A program made the position numbers and the translations under genes. Positions 8,918 through 20,190 of a stretch of DNA of 64,000 nucleotides are shown piece by piece. Origin of the DNA: Pseudo-nitzschia pungens (Eukaryota > Bacillariophyta > Bacillariophyceae > Bacillariales > Bacillariaceae); contig CM074763.1 in the NCBI GenBank assembly GCA_037355855.1, positions 2,790,001-2,854,000 of the forward strand, in the 5' to 3' direction. The first letter of the stretch is position 1, and every line of letters begins with the position of its first letter. The notes beneath the pieces were generated by a model. It saw nothing but the letters and a program-made list of their open reading frames with translations, was not told where the DNA came from and did no database searches.

Positions 8918-10288
8918 ATGGCGAGTGCCCTCGTGACTACGTTGCCACGATCGTCGTGTGGAAAGTGTGTCAAGGTTCTCAAGGACTTGATATCGGGATT
9001 GGATGACAGCAACAACGACAACAGGGGTAATGGCGATCGATCCAATCACCAACAGAAAACTCCCGAGCCCCCGCCACTGACCCTTTTGCGTGCCATTGCC
9101 AGGTCGTCGCAGCAGCATCCGCACCACGATCAATGGGGGCAGGAACTACGACATGGTCGTCGAAGACGGCAAGAACAACACTTCGAACGCATCACGCAAA
9201 ACAATAGCCTCGATGGCAACTATGCTACCAGCAACAGGATAAGAGAACAACCCGGAGGGGGAGAACTGCCGCCACCGTTGTTGAAAATCGAAGAGACCGA
9301 AGACGGAGTACGACTGACGATACCCGTCGAAACAACCGCACCGGCCATCATGAAACGATGGACCCAACTGAAGCAACAAGAGGCAGCGTACGATAACGTC
9401 GAAGAAGAGGAAGGACAGGAAGTAGAAGAGCAACTGGTTGAAAAAGAGAATGGAGACTACACGCACGCCTCGCACGATGAATTGCAAGACGATTTTATAC
9501 CCCTGGCCACGTCGGTCCGGTCCGACTCGTCATCGTCATCCCCATCCCCATCCGCATCGTCCGTGGTGAACAACCCACTGACCATAGAGCTCAAGTGTCG
9601 CCGCTGCGAGACCACCGGACCCGAGGCCGGGGCACGGGCCTTTCTGATGGGTCCGGAACCGCTGTCGATCGTTCTGTGCCACAACCGGATCCATTCCGAC
9701 GCCGACGAGGTGGAGGAGATTTTGACCCACGAGCTGATCCACCTGTACGACGTTCAGACCCTCCAATTGGATCTGGCCGACTGCGAGACGGTCGCCTACA
9801 GCGAGGTCCGAGCGGCCCGGGAAGCCGAGTGCGCGCGGGGAGTGGTGGAAGCGGCCAGGGAGGCAGCGGCCGCGGCGAACAAAAGCGACGACCGAGGGGA
9901 AGAGGCATCACCGGCCGATGGGAGCAAGAGCAGCAAAAACAAAAGCAAAAGCGAAAACAAGAGCAACCGATGGCCGCCCCCACTGACCGGAATGCAAAAC
10001 GCCGCGACAAACCTCAAGGAGTCCATTTCGGAAAACGTCATTCGGCCCTATTGCGTCAGGGGCATTGCCCTGGGGGCGACCCAAAACATGTTTCCGTCCC
10101 GAGGGAAAGCGTGTTTGAACAAGGTGTGGGAAACGGCCTACGCAGACCACCGGCCATTTTCGCGAAGGCAAGGCAGGACGAGTGGCAATGCCGACGACGA
10201 TGCCGATAGCGCCGAGCAGCATCAACTTCGTAACCAACGCAGAGCTACCAGTCACAGCGGGACAAGTCACGGAACCAGCAGCAAGTAG
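8918..10288 (+). CDS. ATP23: ATP23-like mitochondrial metallopeptidase
   Basis: This encodes 456 residues from the ATG at 8918. The zincin motif H-E-L-I-H is at residues 271-275, followed by L-Y-D and an A-Y-S-E-V-R-A-A segment, as in the ATP23/M76 family. Further conserved features are C-R-R-C upstream of the motif, and a C-terminal block with N-x-F-P, a Cys (G-K-A-C-L-N-K-V-W) and D-x-x-P-F. In yeast, ATP23 sits in the mitochondrial intermembrane space, processes Atp6 and assists ATP-synthase assembly. This protein is about twice the usual length because of a disordered, acidic N-terminal ~200 residues and a Lys/Ser-rich insert (about residues 325-350). No obvious mitochondrial presequence is seen, consistent with Cys-driven import. 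Family assignment is firm; activity is inferred. Confidence 0.85.
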   Translation: MASALVTTLPRSSCGKCVKVLKDLISGLDDSNNDNRGNGDRSNHQQKTPEPPPLTLLRAIARSSQQHPHHDQWGQELRHGRRRRQEQHFERITQNNSLDGNYATSNRIREQPGGGELPPPLLKIEETEDGVRLTIPVETTAPAIMKRWTQLKQQEAAYDNVEEEEGQEVEEQLVEKENGDYTHASHDELQDDFIPLATSVRSDSSSSSPSPSASSVVNNPLTIELKCRRCETTGPEAGARAFLMGPEPLSIVLCHNRIHSDADEVEEILTHELIHLYDVQTLQLDLADCETVAYSEVRAAREAECARGVVEAAREAAAAANKSDDRGEEASPADGSKSSKNKSKSENKSNRWPPPLTGMQNAATNLKESISENVIRPYCVRGIALGATQNMFPSRGKACLNKVWETAYADHRPFSRRQGRTSGNADDDADSAEQHQLRNQRRATSHSGTSHGTSSK

Positions 10289-10820
10289 TGGTAGGAAATT
10301 GCAATTCTACGAACTGCTTTTGCGATGAATAAAATAACTAAACTCCTATTAGAATGATAGCTACAAGCAATTGTGAATGATCGGGTGGATGCTCGACGGA
10401 GCAATCGATTATTCCTTGATTCGTGCCTGTAATTTAGCAGGGTATTGTTGAGGGAATACTTGAACCTAGGTGGAATCTCTGCATTGATAGGCGTTAGATC
10501 TGCACCAGAGTCGAAACCGTCGGACACGATTGAATGTTTGAATTGTGCTCGGAGTATGAAAGCCGTATACCTGTGATAAGCTATCGAAGTAACTCATCTT
10601 TGGAGTCAATCACTGAAGTCCCATGACGAAGTTCTGTTCTACACCTCTTTTGATCGCTGCGATTGTAGTTTTTCAGTTTGCAACGATCAATACAGGAGTC
10701 AATTTTTCAACTACACGTAGAGAAAACATGAAAGGATTTCAATATTCGATTTCTCTGGCTTCATCTGTATGTTCACAATCATGTACTTTGATATTTTACA
10801 CTACGCGTACTTCACGGTTG
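10289..10820. other. Intergenic, 0.5 kb
   Basis: This separates the convergent ATP23 and SDR genes. It is AT-rich. I see no gene, RNA gene or repeat. Confidence 0.6.
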
Positions 10821-11609
10821 TTAGAAAAGGGATTTAGCCGTCCCATCATAGGAATCGTTGTCCACCAACTCCAACAGGGCAGCAGCAATTGCTCGCCGAG
10901 TGATCCATTTTCCCGGGGGCGGGTCACTGGCTCCCACCCATGTGTACGACAAATCGTCCCCGCCCTCCTTTCTCCATTCCTCGGAAAAGGCGGGATGTTC
11001 CGAGACGGGCCACATGTTTCCCGGTCGAACCATCACGGTTTTTGCCAAAACGTCGGGCTCGGCCCGAATCACGTCCTCGGAAAAACCCATGTCGTCCCAT
11101 AGGTCCTGTCCAATCACATAGGGAATCAAAAACTTGAATTGCAAGAGGCCAAAAAAGCCGTAACCAAACAACCAACGGCTCGGTGAACCCATCAGGGAAT
11201 ACGATTTGGCTTGGTCCGTCGCTTCGTTGATTCCGGTGGAGGTCATCCAAATGATGCGAGGACTTTGTGGAGGGTTGTCCGTCAAAGCTTCGACCAGAGC
11301 CTGGGCAGCCTTCTTCATCACTAGAATGTCGTTGCTGGGCGATCCAAGAGTGGAGATGATGGCATCCATTTTCTTGTTTTTTGTTGCCTCGAGCAAGGCC
11401 CGAATTCCATCCACAGCGGTGGCGTCTCCCTCGACTACGGTCAGATTCGTTTCCTTGCGTTCATGGTCGAATTTTTGGAATTTGTCGGGAGATCTCGCCA
11501 GGACGAATACGTCGTATCCTTTATCGAGACACATTTCCAGGACCCATCCGCCGACTTTCCCCGTGGCTCCCAATAGGCCTATTGTCGTTGTTTTAGTTCC
11601 TTCGGTCAT
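10821..11609 (-). CDS. NAD(P)-binding atypical SDR (NmrA/NAD(P)H-binding family)
   Basis: This is 262 residues from the ATG ending at 11609. A Rossmann nucleotide-binding motif lies at the start (I-G-L-L-G-A-T-G-K-V-G-G), followed by a beta strand ending in L-A-R-S-P that favours NADP. The rest fits the one-domain NAD(P)H-binding family related to flavin reductase and NmrA: an acidic G-D-A after strand 3, I-I-S-T-L-G-S in strand 4, and W-M-T-S-T-G-I at the usual catalytic-strand position. The full Y-x3-K catalytic pair is not obvious, so the reaction cannot be stated. There is no targeting signal, so a cytosolic location is likely. The length is normal for the family. Confidence 0.75.
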   Translation of the reverse strand: MTEGTKTTTIGLLGATGKVGGWVLEMCLDKGYDVFVLARSPDKFQKFDHERKETNLTVVEGDATAVDGIRALLEATKNKKMDAIISTLGSPSNDILVMKKAAQALVEALTDNPPQSPRIIWMTSTGINEATDQAKSYSLMGSPSRWLFGYGFFGLLQFKFLIPYVIGQDLWDDMGFSEDVIRAEPDVLAKTVMVRPGNMWPVSEHPAFSEEWRKEGGDDLSYTWVGASDPPPGKWITRRAIAAALLELVDNDSYDGTAKSLF

Positions 11610-12700
11610 GGCGGATTGATTTGATTACATTCCCCAATAGCTATCTTTCGAATCGTTGGCAAAGTTTGCTAATGATGTATGCAATATTTTTTCGTTTTGG
11701 GTGAACCGATGATCGATGCACATTCTGAATTCTGCTAGAAACAAAGTTACTTTGAAGAATTGTAATTTACCATTCAAACTACAAGTAAGATCGTAACCTT
11801 ACCAGTTACGTTTACCGCGAAGTAACTTAGTCATTTCAATTCGAAAAGATTTCGACAAAAACATTACTTCGTATTATTTTGTTCTACTACGTGTACTAGT
11901 AAGATTCCGTGTAGCAGAAACTCGTGAAACAAGCAGATACTTTCCGGTAGCGTATGATTATGGACCGCATTGATCACTCTACCGGTACGTATCGAACATG
12001 GCATAGCTTCGTGATACAGTAAGATTAGTGAAATGCACGCAATGAATTTTGAATGTTGAGTTTGAAGAAAATACGAAGTAGTAAAATACAACGTAAATTG
12101 AAAATACTTGCACTAGTAAGGTGTAGTTACTTCGTAATGACAAAATACTTCGTACACGTACGAGTACGTACCCGGTACACGTTTGAGTATCATACTTCGT
12201 AGCCTTACTTGTAAACCTTACTTCCTGATCATGATTCGTAATAAAAATCCGATCACAACATTTTTATCATTCAAAAATCCATCTTTTCCATGTCATATCA
12301 ACTATCTAAGCGCATAGTTGAACAGCAGTCAACAACAAAATACCTTTTACAAGTTGAGCTGCCAATGGTACTGTTGATAAATTATGTAAAACTTCATTAC
12401 CAATACATGTAACTACTTTCATCTCTTCTGATTGTCATGGATGATCTTTGTTGATTGACAAAATTTGAATACGACATCGTCAACCATGCTGTTCGAATAC
12501 GCTGCATACTGCATAGTTGTACATTATATCGGAATCACATTTCAGAAATAGCAGGCGATCCAACCGCATAGGTTACCTCATTCGATGCAAGATATCTGGA
12601 ACGAGTCCGACATGTCACGCGGCGTTTTGCCAAATCAATTTTGCTGCGTGCCGTGCCGTGCGTGATCGACCGTATCAATGAGCGTGCAATCACGGATGCA
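11610..12700. other. Intergenic, 1.1 kb, rich in short palindromic words
   Basis: No gene is seen. The DNA is AT-rich and dense in TACTTCGTA/TACGAAGTA, GTAAGG/CCTTAC and CGTACG words (for example GTAACCTTACC at 11793-11803). The same words mark most spacers of this window. Confidence 0.6.
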
Positions 12701-13411
12701 TCATATCGAAGAAAGAGGCGACGATGCTAGAGCCTCCGGAGTTCCGCCGCCGTCTGCGGCCACCAATGCCGCCGCTGCGGCGAGGTCCTCCGACGATGGC
12801 GGGGCCGACGTGGCCACCGAATAACCCACGACCGCTAGCGTCCCAAAGGCGCACACAAAGAGGACGTAGGCCGTGATCAGTGCCCCCCTTCCCAAGACCC
12901 GCCGGCCCCGCGAATCCGACGGTGCGTCGTCCATTCCGATGATGACCGAGTCGGTCCCCGTCCCAAAGGCTTCTCCGAACATGATCCGCCTCCAGAACTC
13001 GTACGTGGCCCACAGGAACGGAAAGATCCCCGCGACAAAGACCAGAAAGTCGCCGTTTTTCACCAGCTCGGAGAGAGAGGCTCCGGAAGCAGCAGAGGCA
13101 TCAGAAAGTGCCACCGTCGAATCCAAAATAGCGGGAACACTGGTAGCCACAACGAGAAGTGGCGTGGCGTCGTCGGCCATCAACGGTGACAGATCGAGAC
13201 TGGGATTGGACCTGGGCTTGGAAAAGGGAACCGACGATTCCGATGTTGTCGTTCGAATTTTTCCACTCATAGATCTGGTCGTTGGCATCGCAGAATGAAA
13301 CGCTGCCGTCTCATTGGGTTGCAACGCGACTAGAAGAACGGTGGCAAAGATCGTTACCAATGGTCGTAGGCTGCCGACACGGCCTGTTGCCGAAGAGGAT
13401 GCCATTTTCAT
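12701..13411 (-). CDS. Predicted plastid membrane protein, two spans, unknown function
   Basis: This encodes 236 residues from the ATG ending at 13411, with a second in-frame Met at residue 3. Residues 15-31 form a hydrophobic signal peptide that leads into E-T-A-A-F-H-S; Phe38 is at the expected +1 position of the diatom plastid motif, and the following Ser/Thr/Arg-rich stretch fits a transit peptide. Two membrane spans follow, at about residues 119-140 ([14 protein letters not shown]) and 178-202. The loop between them has [11 protein letters not shown] and an acidic patch. I do not recognise the family. A thylakoid or envelope protein is the reasonable inference. Confidence 0.7.
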   Translation of the reverse strand: MKMASSSATGRVGSLRPLVTIFATVLLVALQPNETAAFHSAMPTTRSMSGKIRTTTSESSVPFSKPRSNPSLDLSPLMADDATPLLVVATSVPAILDSTVALSDASAASGASLSELVKNGDFLVFVAGIFPFLWATYEFWRRIMFGEAFGTGTDSVIIGMDDAPSDSRGRRVLGRGALITAYVLFVCAFGTLAVVGYSVATSAPPSSEDLAAAAALVAADGGGTPEALASSPLSSI

Positions 13412-13929
13412 TGCGAAGACCAGAGTTTTCTTTCGGTAGGAAATACGAAGTACCTTAATGGATCAGTCGAGTATATTTCGCTTTTTGTTGGGAGTCAGGT
13501 TGGCATAATGATAGGAGTGGCACCGCTCCGTCAATTGTTCTGCATTGCTTTTCTTCTTCGTTAATTTATTTCACAACGGTGTCTCAGCTTTTTTTGTCAC
13601 GACGGATGACGCAATTGGTAAGTCAGCATCGTTCCAATCTCCAATCTTATCGGGAATGAAAGTAGCATAATTCATATTCATACGGTTGGTAGATTTGAAT
13701 CATAGATAGAAATGTGACCGGTCATCATTTTTTTTTTCGAAATTTTTCAAATCCACTGCACTCGTGTCCATCATTACGACTTTCTTCCCTAACGTACCAG
13801 GCACCCCACCCATCATCACGGCAACACCCAACAATGGAACTCTTCCCATACTCAACACACAAGTGAAAGAGCCAACGGCCACGCTGTAACCATATTTTAA
13901 GTCCAAACCCAGAGCAATACTTTACAATC
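13412..13929. other. Divergent promoter region, 0.5 kb
   Basis: This lies between the minus-strand plastid membrane protein and the plus-strand nucleotide kinase, so it must hold both promoters. No TATA box or repeat stands out; a T-run is at 13729-13737. Confidence 0.5.
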
Positions 13930-14877
13930 ATGGGATCTCGCTGTCCGTTAACATGGGCACTATTCTTCGGAACTGTCGCCCTTGTTGTCGCTCACAAACG
14001 CAAACAGCTTGATGCCTGTCCTGCGAAATCGACGACGCTGCCCGCCTCCGAGGTCGTCTTTGTATTGGGTGCTCCCGGAACCGGAAAGGGCACCCAGTGC
14101 CAGCGACTGGAAGAACGCCAGGAGGGTCCCTGGAAACATCTCTCGGCCGGTGATCTCTTGCGAGCGGAACGGGATTCCGGAACGGGAGAGATTGCCGACA
14201 TGATCCGGTCCAAGATCCAGGCGGGAGAGATTGTTCCCAGTTCCATCACCGTAAAGCTCCTGGAGAACGCCATGACCAAGGCCTATGCCGAGTCGGGAGT
14301 AACAAAGTTTTTGATTGATGGTTTTCCAAGGAGTCACGAAAACATGCAGGCCTGGGAGGATGCCATGAAGATCCACACGATCAAGTTTGTCCTGAATTTC
14401 GAGTGCCCCGAGGAAGTTTTGTACGTGTCACCAATATTCAATTCGGTGGACGAGAGGAAAAGTCCATGAATCTTTTGGGTTTCTTCCCAGCATATTTGTT
14501 TTCTCGGTGAATGGCACAAAACTCATGATGAATCGTTGCGTATTCGTATCGCGAGAATTGCTGGTGTGGATTTTTTCCTTCTTACTCACTATTGTGTACG
14601 TGTGCCCTCTTATCCACCCACTCGATGAAAAACGACCGAAACCATGCAACGCAAAACAATCAAACGTCTCAGGGTCGGACGCCTTTTGGAGCGCGCCAAG
14701 GAATCCGGACGATCCGACGACAAAATCGAGGTCATCCGAAAACGATTCAAGACGCACGTCGAGTCCACGGTTCCTATTCTGGATTACTTTGGAACGCAGG
14801 GAACTCCATTGCACAACATTGACTCGGCCAAGGGCATCGAGCAAGTTTACGAAACGGTGGTGGCTTTGTTTGCGTAA
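13930..14877 (+). CDS. UMP/CMP-type nucleoside monophosphate kinase (two exons)
   Basis: Exon 1 is 13930-14420 and exon 2 is 14673-14877, joined across a 252-nt intron (GTACGT donor at 14421, CTCAG acceptor at 14671-14672); the product has 231 residues. The junction restores [15 protein letters not shown], which aligns without a gap to eukaryotic UMP-CMP kinases. Visible motifs are the P-loop G-A-P-G-T-G-K-G-T (47-55), the NMP-binding A-G-D-L-L-R, the G-F-P-R segment, and the lid [11 protein letters not shown] with its short, UMPK-type lid. The enzyme transfers phosphate from ATP to UMP or CMP. A hydrophobic N-terminus (residues 7-21) suggests a signal anchor or targeting peptide, so the location is probably not plain cytosol. 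Confidence 0.85.
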
Positions 14878-15388
14878 TTCAACTGTCTGCCATGCGATGG
14901 GATGCGATGGGATGGGATGGAAAACTGTTTGAAATGTCGTCGCAGTGCCTCGACTCGATGCATCGCGCAACGGCCTGCAGAACGAAGAAATGAATGGTGC
15001 ATCATTAGGTTTTCGGTTTCTTGTACCTGTAGATTCTTCAGTTAAAGTCAAAAGCCTACGCTCGAATGGCGAAGGAGTAGAAACCAACACCATAAATGAT
15101 CCTTGATGTAGTATGATGCATCTTTCGTTTCACTGTAGTATTATTTATTTATTAAAATAGAAACAGACGAATACTTTGGAATCATTCATGCAGTGTAATT
15201 TATTGTTACTGTTTATGGATTTTGCGCACTGCTCTTCTTGCAACTGCGGTTTCGGATAGTTTTATGGTGTGTAGTAGTGTATTCTTAGTAGTATTCATAT
15301 TATTATTGTTGTTGTTGTTGTTTCGTTCCGCGCGTGCAAGTTCCCCTCGTGATCCGTGTTTTTGCTCGTTTGTCGTCCGCGGTTCCGC
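14878..15388. other. Intergenic, 0.5 kb
   Basis: This separates two convergent genes. It holds a GATGGGATGC-type short repeat at about 14895-14920 and TTG repeats at 15305-15325. No gene is seen. Confidence 0.5.
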
Positions 15389-18056
15389 CTACACCGGTAT
15401 GGTAGACGTCCGGTGCGACGGAATGGCGGGTCCGGTCCCCGAAGAGGCCGCCGCTGCCGCCTTGGCCGCCATCATGTGGTGGGCCAGCAGCTCGGTGCGC
15501 TCCCGCTTGTCGTCCAGGAGCGTCTTTTGCAGCTCGGCGCGAGCCGCCAGGGCCCGAATCTTGCGATCAAAGGCCTCGGCGGCCCCCGGGACGGCCCCCT
15601 CCTCCACCGTCAGTCGGCAGAGGATGCCCATCTGGGTCTTGGGTTGGGCCGACTTGTGCAGGTGGCAGGCCGCCCCGCACTTGCCGCAGGTGGCAAAGGT
15701 GCACTTGTTGCCAAAGCCCAGCTCGCCGTGTTCGGCTCGGGTGCGACCGCACTTGGAGCAAATCTTGCGAAAGCTGAGGGATTTGGGCAGTCCGCTGACC
15801 TTCATCGCGTCCTTGTAGCTCTGAAAGTGGCCGGGGGGCAGCCCCAACGAATGGTGCGGGTGGGAAGAATAGTGTCCGCGAGGGAGTGGCGGCGGCGGCG
15901 ACCGTGACGAAAGCGACCCGTAGTATCCCGGCGGAGGCCCCGCCGGGTGATCGGGAGGATATCCGTGGTGCTGCGCCTCCGAGTACGGATGATAGGGCGG
16001 GAGACCCGCATAGTGCTGAAACGACGGAGACGGTCGGTAGCCGGGAGGCCGGTGCGGATAGGGGGCGTTGTGAGAAGGCGGGGGTGGCAGACCGGACAGG
16101 ACGGACCCGTGGGAAACGGCCCGGACCATTCCGGCTTCGCTCGACGGACTCGCGGTCGCGGAAACCAGATTGGAAGCGGAATTCCTCGAATCCAGCTTTC
16201 GCACCGGAGACTCCTCCCCCTCGACGGGACCGCCCCGGGGCCGTTTCGCGCCGCCGTCGGAATCTTCGGCGTTCTCCTCGGGTCTGGTATCGGGCGAAAT
16301 CGCGGGCGCCGAAACCGCTTCTCGGGCCTTGCGCTTGCGCGGGCAATCCTCCGATTCCCGGCGGTCTCCGGTTTGGAATTTCGAGCCGGCCGTTCCCTCT
16401 CCCTCGACCCCGCACTTTTCCGGACAAGAGATCGAAAGCGATTTGCTGCTGCCGGCGAGGAGTTCCGTCATGGCAACCGCGGCCATAATGGCTAGGCGAT
16501 CTTGTTGGTCCTCGGTGGATGGCGAGAGTTCCGGTTCCTTGTCGACGGCCCGCGGAGCCATCGACTGGGAGGACAGCGACTTTCGCAACCGCTGCTTTTT
16601 CTTCTTCATTGCGATCTTGTTGAGCGGAACCTCCAGCGGCTCTTCCTCCCCTTCGTTCGATTCGGCATCGGGCGAGACCGGCGCTTTCGGGGCGGCTGCT
16701 TCAACCAGAGCTTCGGCCGAAACGGTAGGGGTGGCGGGAACGGTCGGCGGTTCGCTCGGAACGGCCTTGGCGCTGCTGTCGTCGCTGACGCTCATGCTGC
16801 TGACGCTGCCTCCGTGGGATCGGGCATCCTCCAGCTCGGAAACGGTGGCGGTCAAACCACCGGGGGGGACCTCCCCGGCGCCGGGCAGTGGCGTCGAGGG
16901 CACCACCATCCTCGGGGACGCCTCCACCACCACGGGCGGTTCCCCGGGAGGCGGACCGTCGCCGAGCGGCGGTTGGTTCTTGCAGTTGATGCACCGGCAG
17001 TTGACCCCGCAGTGGGCATCGTTCTGGTAGCATTCGCAGTATTTTTTGAGGCAAAACGACTTGCGGCACTTGCATCCCCACTTGTTGACCCGCTGGGGTC
17101 GCCGTTGCGGCTCCCGGCGCGGGGTCATCTCGGATCCGAGGGCGGCGCTCGAATGGAGCCGGCGAGGCGTCGAAGCCGGAAACGAAGGAAGGTACGAGTG
17201 GAAAGGTCCCGGCTCGTGGGGCGAAAATCGGTATCCCACGGGGGGCGTCTGGGGAAGGATGCCGTAGCTCCCCGGGTGGGGGTCGGAATAGGGTCCCTCG
17301 CGGGGACCGGGACCACCGCAATAGCTTCCGGGCGTTGCCAGCGACCGGTGGGGGCTGCTTCCGCCGCCGATCCCGCTACCGGTGGTGCGGAACTTGTCCT
17401 CAAAGGCGCTGGGGTTGCGTTCCAGGACGCTCCTTCTCGCGATTTCGATCGCTTCGGCGTGGGCGGGCGTGTTGTTGCAGTCGCTGCATCGGCACTTGGG
17501 GCCGCAGGTGGTGGAGAGGGCGAAAGCACTGGCAGTAGAGCTTGAGGCACTTGGACTTTTTGCAGGTGCACGAGCTCGCGTTGCTGGCCAGCGCCGAAGC
17601 GGAAGCCGGAAACGCGGGGGGTCCGCCGTTTCCGGTGAAGGAGGTCATTCGGAGAAAATGCGGACTCGGATGCGCCGGAGAATGGGACGGATGCGATCCG
17701 TAGTGGTGCGGTGGGTACGGTGGATGCGCGGTGGGAGGGTGGTGGGAATGGGGATCGTACGAGAAAGGCCGGTAGCCGAGGGGTGCGCCGGGAGCGGGCG
17801 CCCGCGGGAGACCGGGGGGAAAGTGGGGAAGGTGTCGGGGCGATGGCGATGGAGCTACCGATGATGGAGATCGTCGGCCTCCGCCTCCGCTCGATGCGCG
17901 GTTGGCTCCCGGCGCGGGCGTGGGCATCGATGCGGAAGGTGGGTGTCTCGGATAGAGGGAAGACTGTTCCGGGTGTTGCTGGTGCAGCGGGGTGTAGGAG
18001 TGAGCCGCGGTCGGGCTTCCCTCGTGAGAGGAAGACGGCGATGCTAGTCTAGCCAT
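15389..18056 (-). CDS. CXC-domain (tesmin/TSO1/LIN54-like) DNA-binding protein, +1 frame break
   Basis: This is one gene in two frames. The first frame starts at the ATG ending at 18056 and carries a Pro/His/Ser-rich region, then the first CXC motif from C-T-C-K-K-S-K-C to L-Y-C-Q-C-F (residues 163-178). After that Phe codon (17525-17523) the protein continues only in the +1 frame ([17 protein letters not shown]), from 17521 to the stop at 15389. The joined product is 888 residues with no missing or extra residue in the CXC spacing. The second CXC (about 325-361, K-W-G-C-K-C ... C-I-N-C-K-N) is intact. A further CxxC cluster lies near the C-terminus (I-C-S-K-C-G ... C-G-K-C-G). Family members bind CHR-type promoter sites and control cell-cycle genes. 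The frame break is either a sequencing error or programmed frameshifting. Unshifted translation stops at 17400 after 218 residues. Confidence 0.8.
17519..17525 (-). other. UUU_CGC site at the frame break of the CXC gene
   Basis: On the minus strand the codons UGC UUU CGC CCU lie in the starting frame, and GCC is the first codon of the continuing frame. UUU_CGN is the +1 shift motif established for the influenza PA-X and plant amalgavirus frames: Phe-tRNA slips from UUU to UUC while the CGN codon waits. Here a slip of one base gives exactly the conserved CXC spacing. Only one C needs to be skipped, so a one-base assembly error gives the same picture. Confidence 0.5.
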
Positions 18057-20190
18057 GATGATGACGACGAAGTAATCTCGAGTTAACCTTTGGCTTCTCG
18101 GTGGTATTGTGCCGCGATGGTCGGGGTCGGGGTCTGGGACTGGCGACTTTGTCGTGTGCTGTATTCCTTCTTTTTTCGGGCGTTCGATTTGGGAACAATG
18201 AATTCAATCAATCAATCAATTCGTTGCACCGTCGAATCTTTTCCGTTGCGCAAGGCTTGTGTGTCGGCTACTACTCCGGTTCGTGTCCTACTATGAAAAT
18301 GGAATCGACGGAATGGGACAAACTCAATTTTTCGTTCCTTGTCTGGGACAAACACATGTACAAAATCACCACAGTTGCTTCTTTTTGTGACATAGTGGCC
18401 AACGAGCACGCAGGCAACATAGTTACTTGCAACGAATTTGCAACTATTGTCGCATTCACGGACATTCACAATGATAAATATCAATAAATGGTTTGGGTAT
18501 TCTCTGACAAAAATTTGGCATGCTTGTATCAAAAATATTCCGCGAGCTTATTCGCGACCAAATAGTACCAGAGAACGGAAGGCGGGGAGCTCTTAACTAA
18601 AATTTAAATTCTGTTTTATTCGGAAATTTGGCCGGCCGGTGCGTGCCAAAAAACCTAGTCACAGGCCACGCCTCTCGCACCAAAAAGGCAATATTTCGAG
18701 ACCGTTTTTAGCGATTTGAATCGTCACACTCTCCACGACAGCCAAAAAATGAGTCTCACGTCCTAACTATCTTTTTTTCAAATTTGACCAAAAATCTCTC
18801 TCACAAAATTCGCGCCCAGAAAGATGCATAATAAATCAGTCGACCGCGTCGCAATGGAACGAAGCATACGGTACAGTACCGGAACGGTATTAGGTAACCT
18901 TAGACAACATTGCGAAAGCCGGAACTCGTGTCATTGTTGCTACGAGTACTGTAAGAAGAACTCGTACCGTGCGGGAATATCCAAAGAAAAAGTTGGCGCA
19001 CGAGACATCACGCCATCATCGGATACAAGACATCACAGCAAGTCGCCGTAGCATTGGTCGTCTGCGGGAACGCGCTAATTACCGGTACAACCACGCATCA
19101 GCCCACAAGAGATCGGGCGCGTGAGCTGCCGGTGATTCATAGATACGATCGAAGATATTCTTTGTATTACGGTAATCTTACTGTACTTATCAATTTGGAT
19201 CACTCCGAGGACTGCTCGTCATTGCGACTTGGCGGGAACTCATCGGCTACTAGCATTGGTCCCACCGTATTGAGTCGCACTGTAGTCGTGGTTGTTTTGA
19301 CCCCGGCTGATTGATGATGGTGTTGTATGATGTCCTTCGACGTGCGGTTCCGTTATTGTTACGTAGCTTACTGGTACTCGTAGTGGTTTTCAATCTCTCA
19401 ATCAAGACCAGGTATTCATCGCAAGATTTTCCGATATTCTTGGGACCGCACCAGTTACCGTTCTTGCGTTAGAAGGATTGCTATGATACTTCTTTTCATG
19501 TTTGTAAAGAAATGTATGACTGCTACGTAATTCTAACAGAGTTTTCGGGGAAGATCTCCATGAAATCTAAAAGTTGGAGCGAGCAAAACAAATACTTCGT
19601 AATCTTTAGGAAGTAGAGTACGGTAGGACTGGATTCGAGCTGCAAAACGAATTACAAGTAAGGTACTCGTACTACTGTTCGAATAATTTGTTCGGATAAC
19701 TTAGATTACTCGTAATTACTCGAACACGCATGATACATTTTTTGTGTAAGCACCATCTCTCGATGCAAATCTATCACTATGGACGGGGTGAATTCCTCTG
19801 TTTTTTGAGCAAACAGCAACAGTTGCAACAGGCGAAACGTTCATTCTTGCCGTTATCGTCCTAGTAGTTTGACATGTTAACCTTACTTCATACTGACATA
19901 CCGGTAACCTTACGGTAGGATTTCGTACTTTCGGTTTTCCGTTTTGCGAGTCTGAAAGTAAACCTTACGGTACGTAAGCTTACGTGCAATCATCGCGTTT
20001 CTGCAAAATATGATTGTTTTCGAACTACTTTAGTCCCATAATTTCCGCGAAGTACACGAACTTTTTTCAACGGTCGAAACAAAAAGATCGGTAAGATCCC
20101 CTTCATCCTTCATCCTTCGTGTCAACAATCGAGACTCAGGTAAGGTTCCGATACGAAACCAATCAACAAAACGAGAGACCAGCGATCGTG
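18057..20190. other. Intergenic, 2.1 kb, no gene recognised
   Basis: Divergent promoters of the CXC gene and the histidine phosphatase lie here. A short AATC repeat is at about 18206-18222. Palindromic intergenic words are dense from 19600 to 20000 (TGTTAACCTTAC near 19875; GGTAACCTTACGG at 19903-19915). Short open frames in this stretch show no protein-like features. Confidence 0.6.

Noticed and set aside
14428..15093. 221-codon minus-strand frame over the nucleotide-kinase intron and second exon
   Set aside because: Antisense to conserved kinase exon sequence and has no recognisable feature.
15356..17571. Several plus- and minus-strand frames of 180-350 codons over the CXC gene
   Set aside because: GC-rich shadows without conserved motifs. 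The frame at 17125-17571 is also not the continuation of the CXC protein.
18101..18532. Frames of 128 and 106 codons on both strands
   Set aside because: They overlap each other, have no domain or targeting feature and lie in AT-rich spacer.
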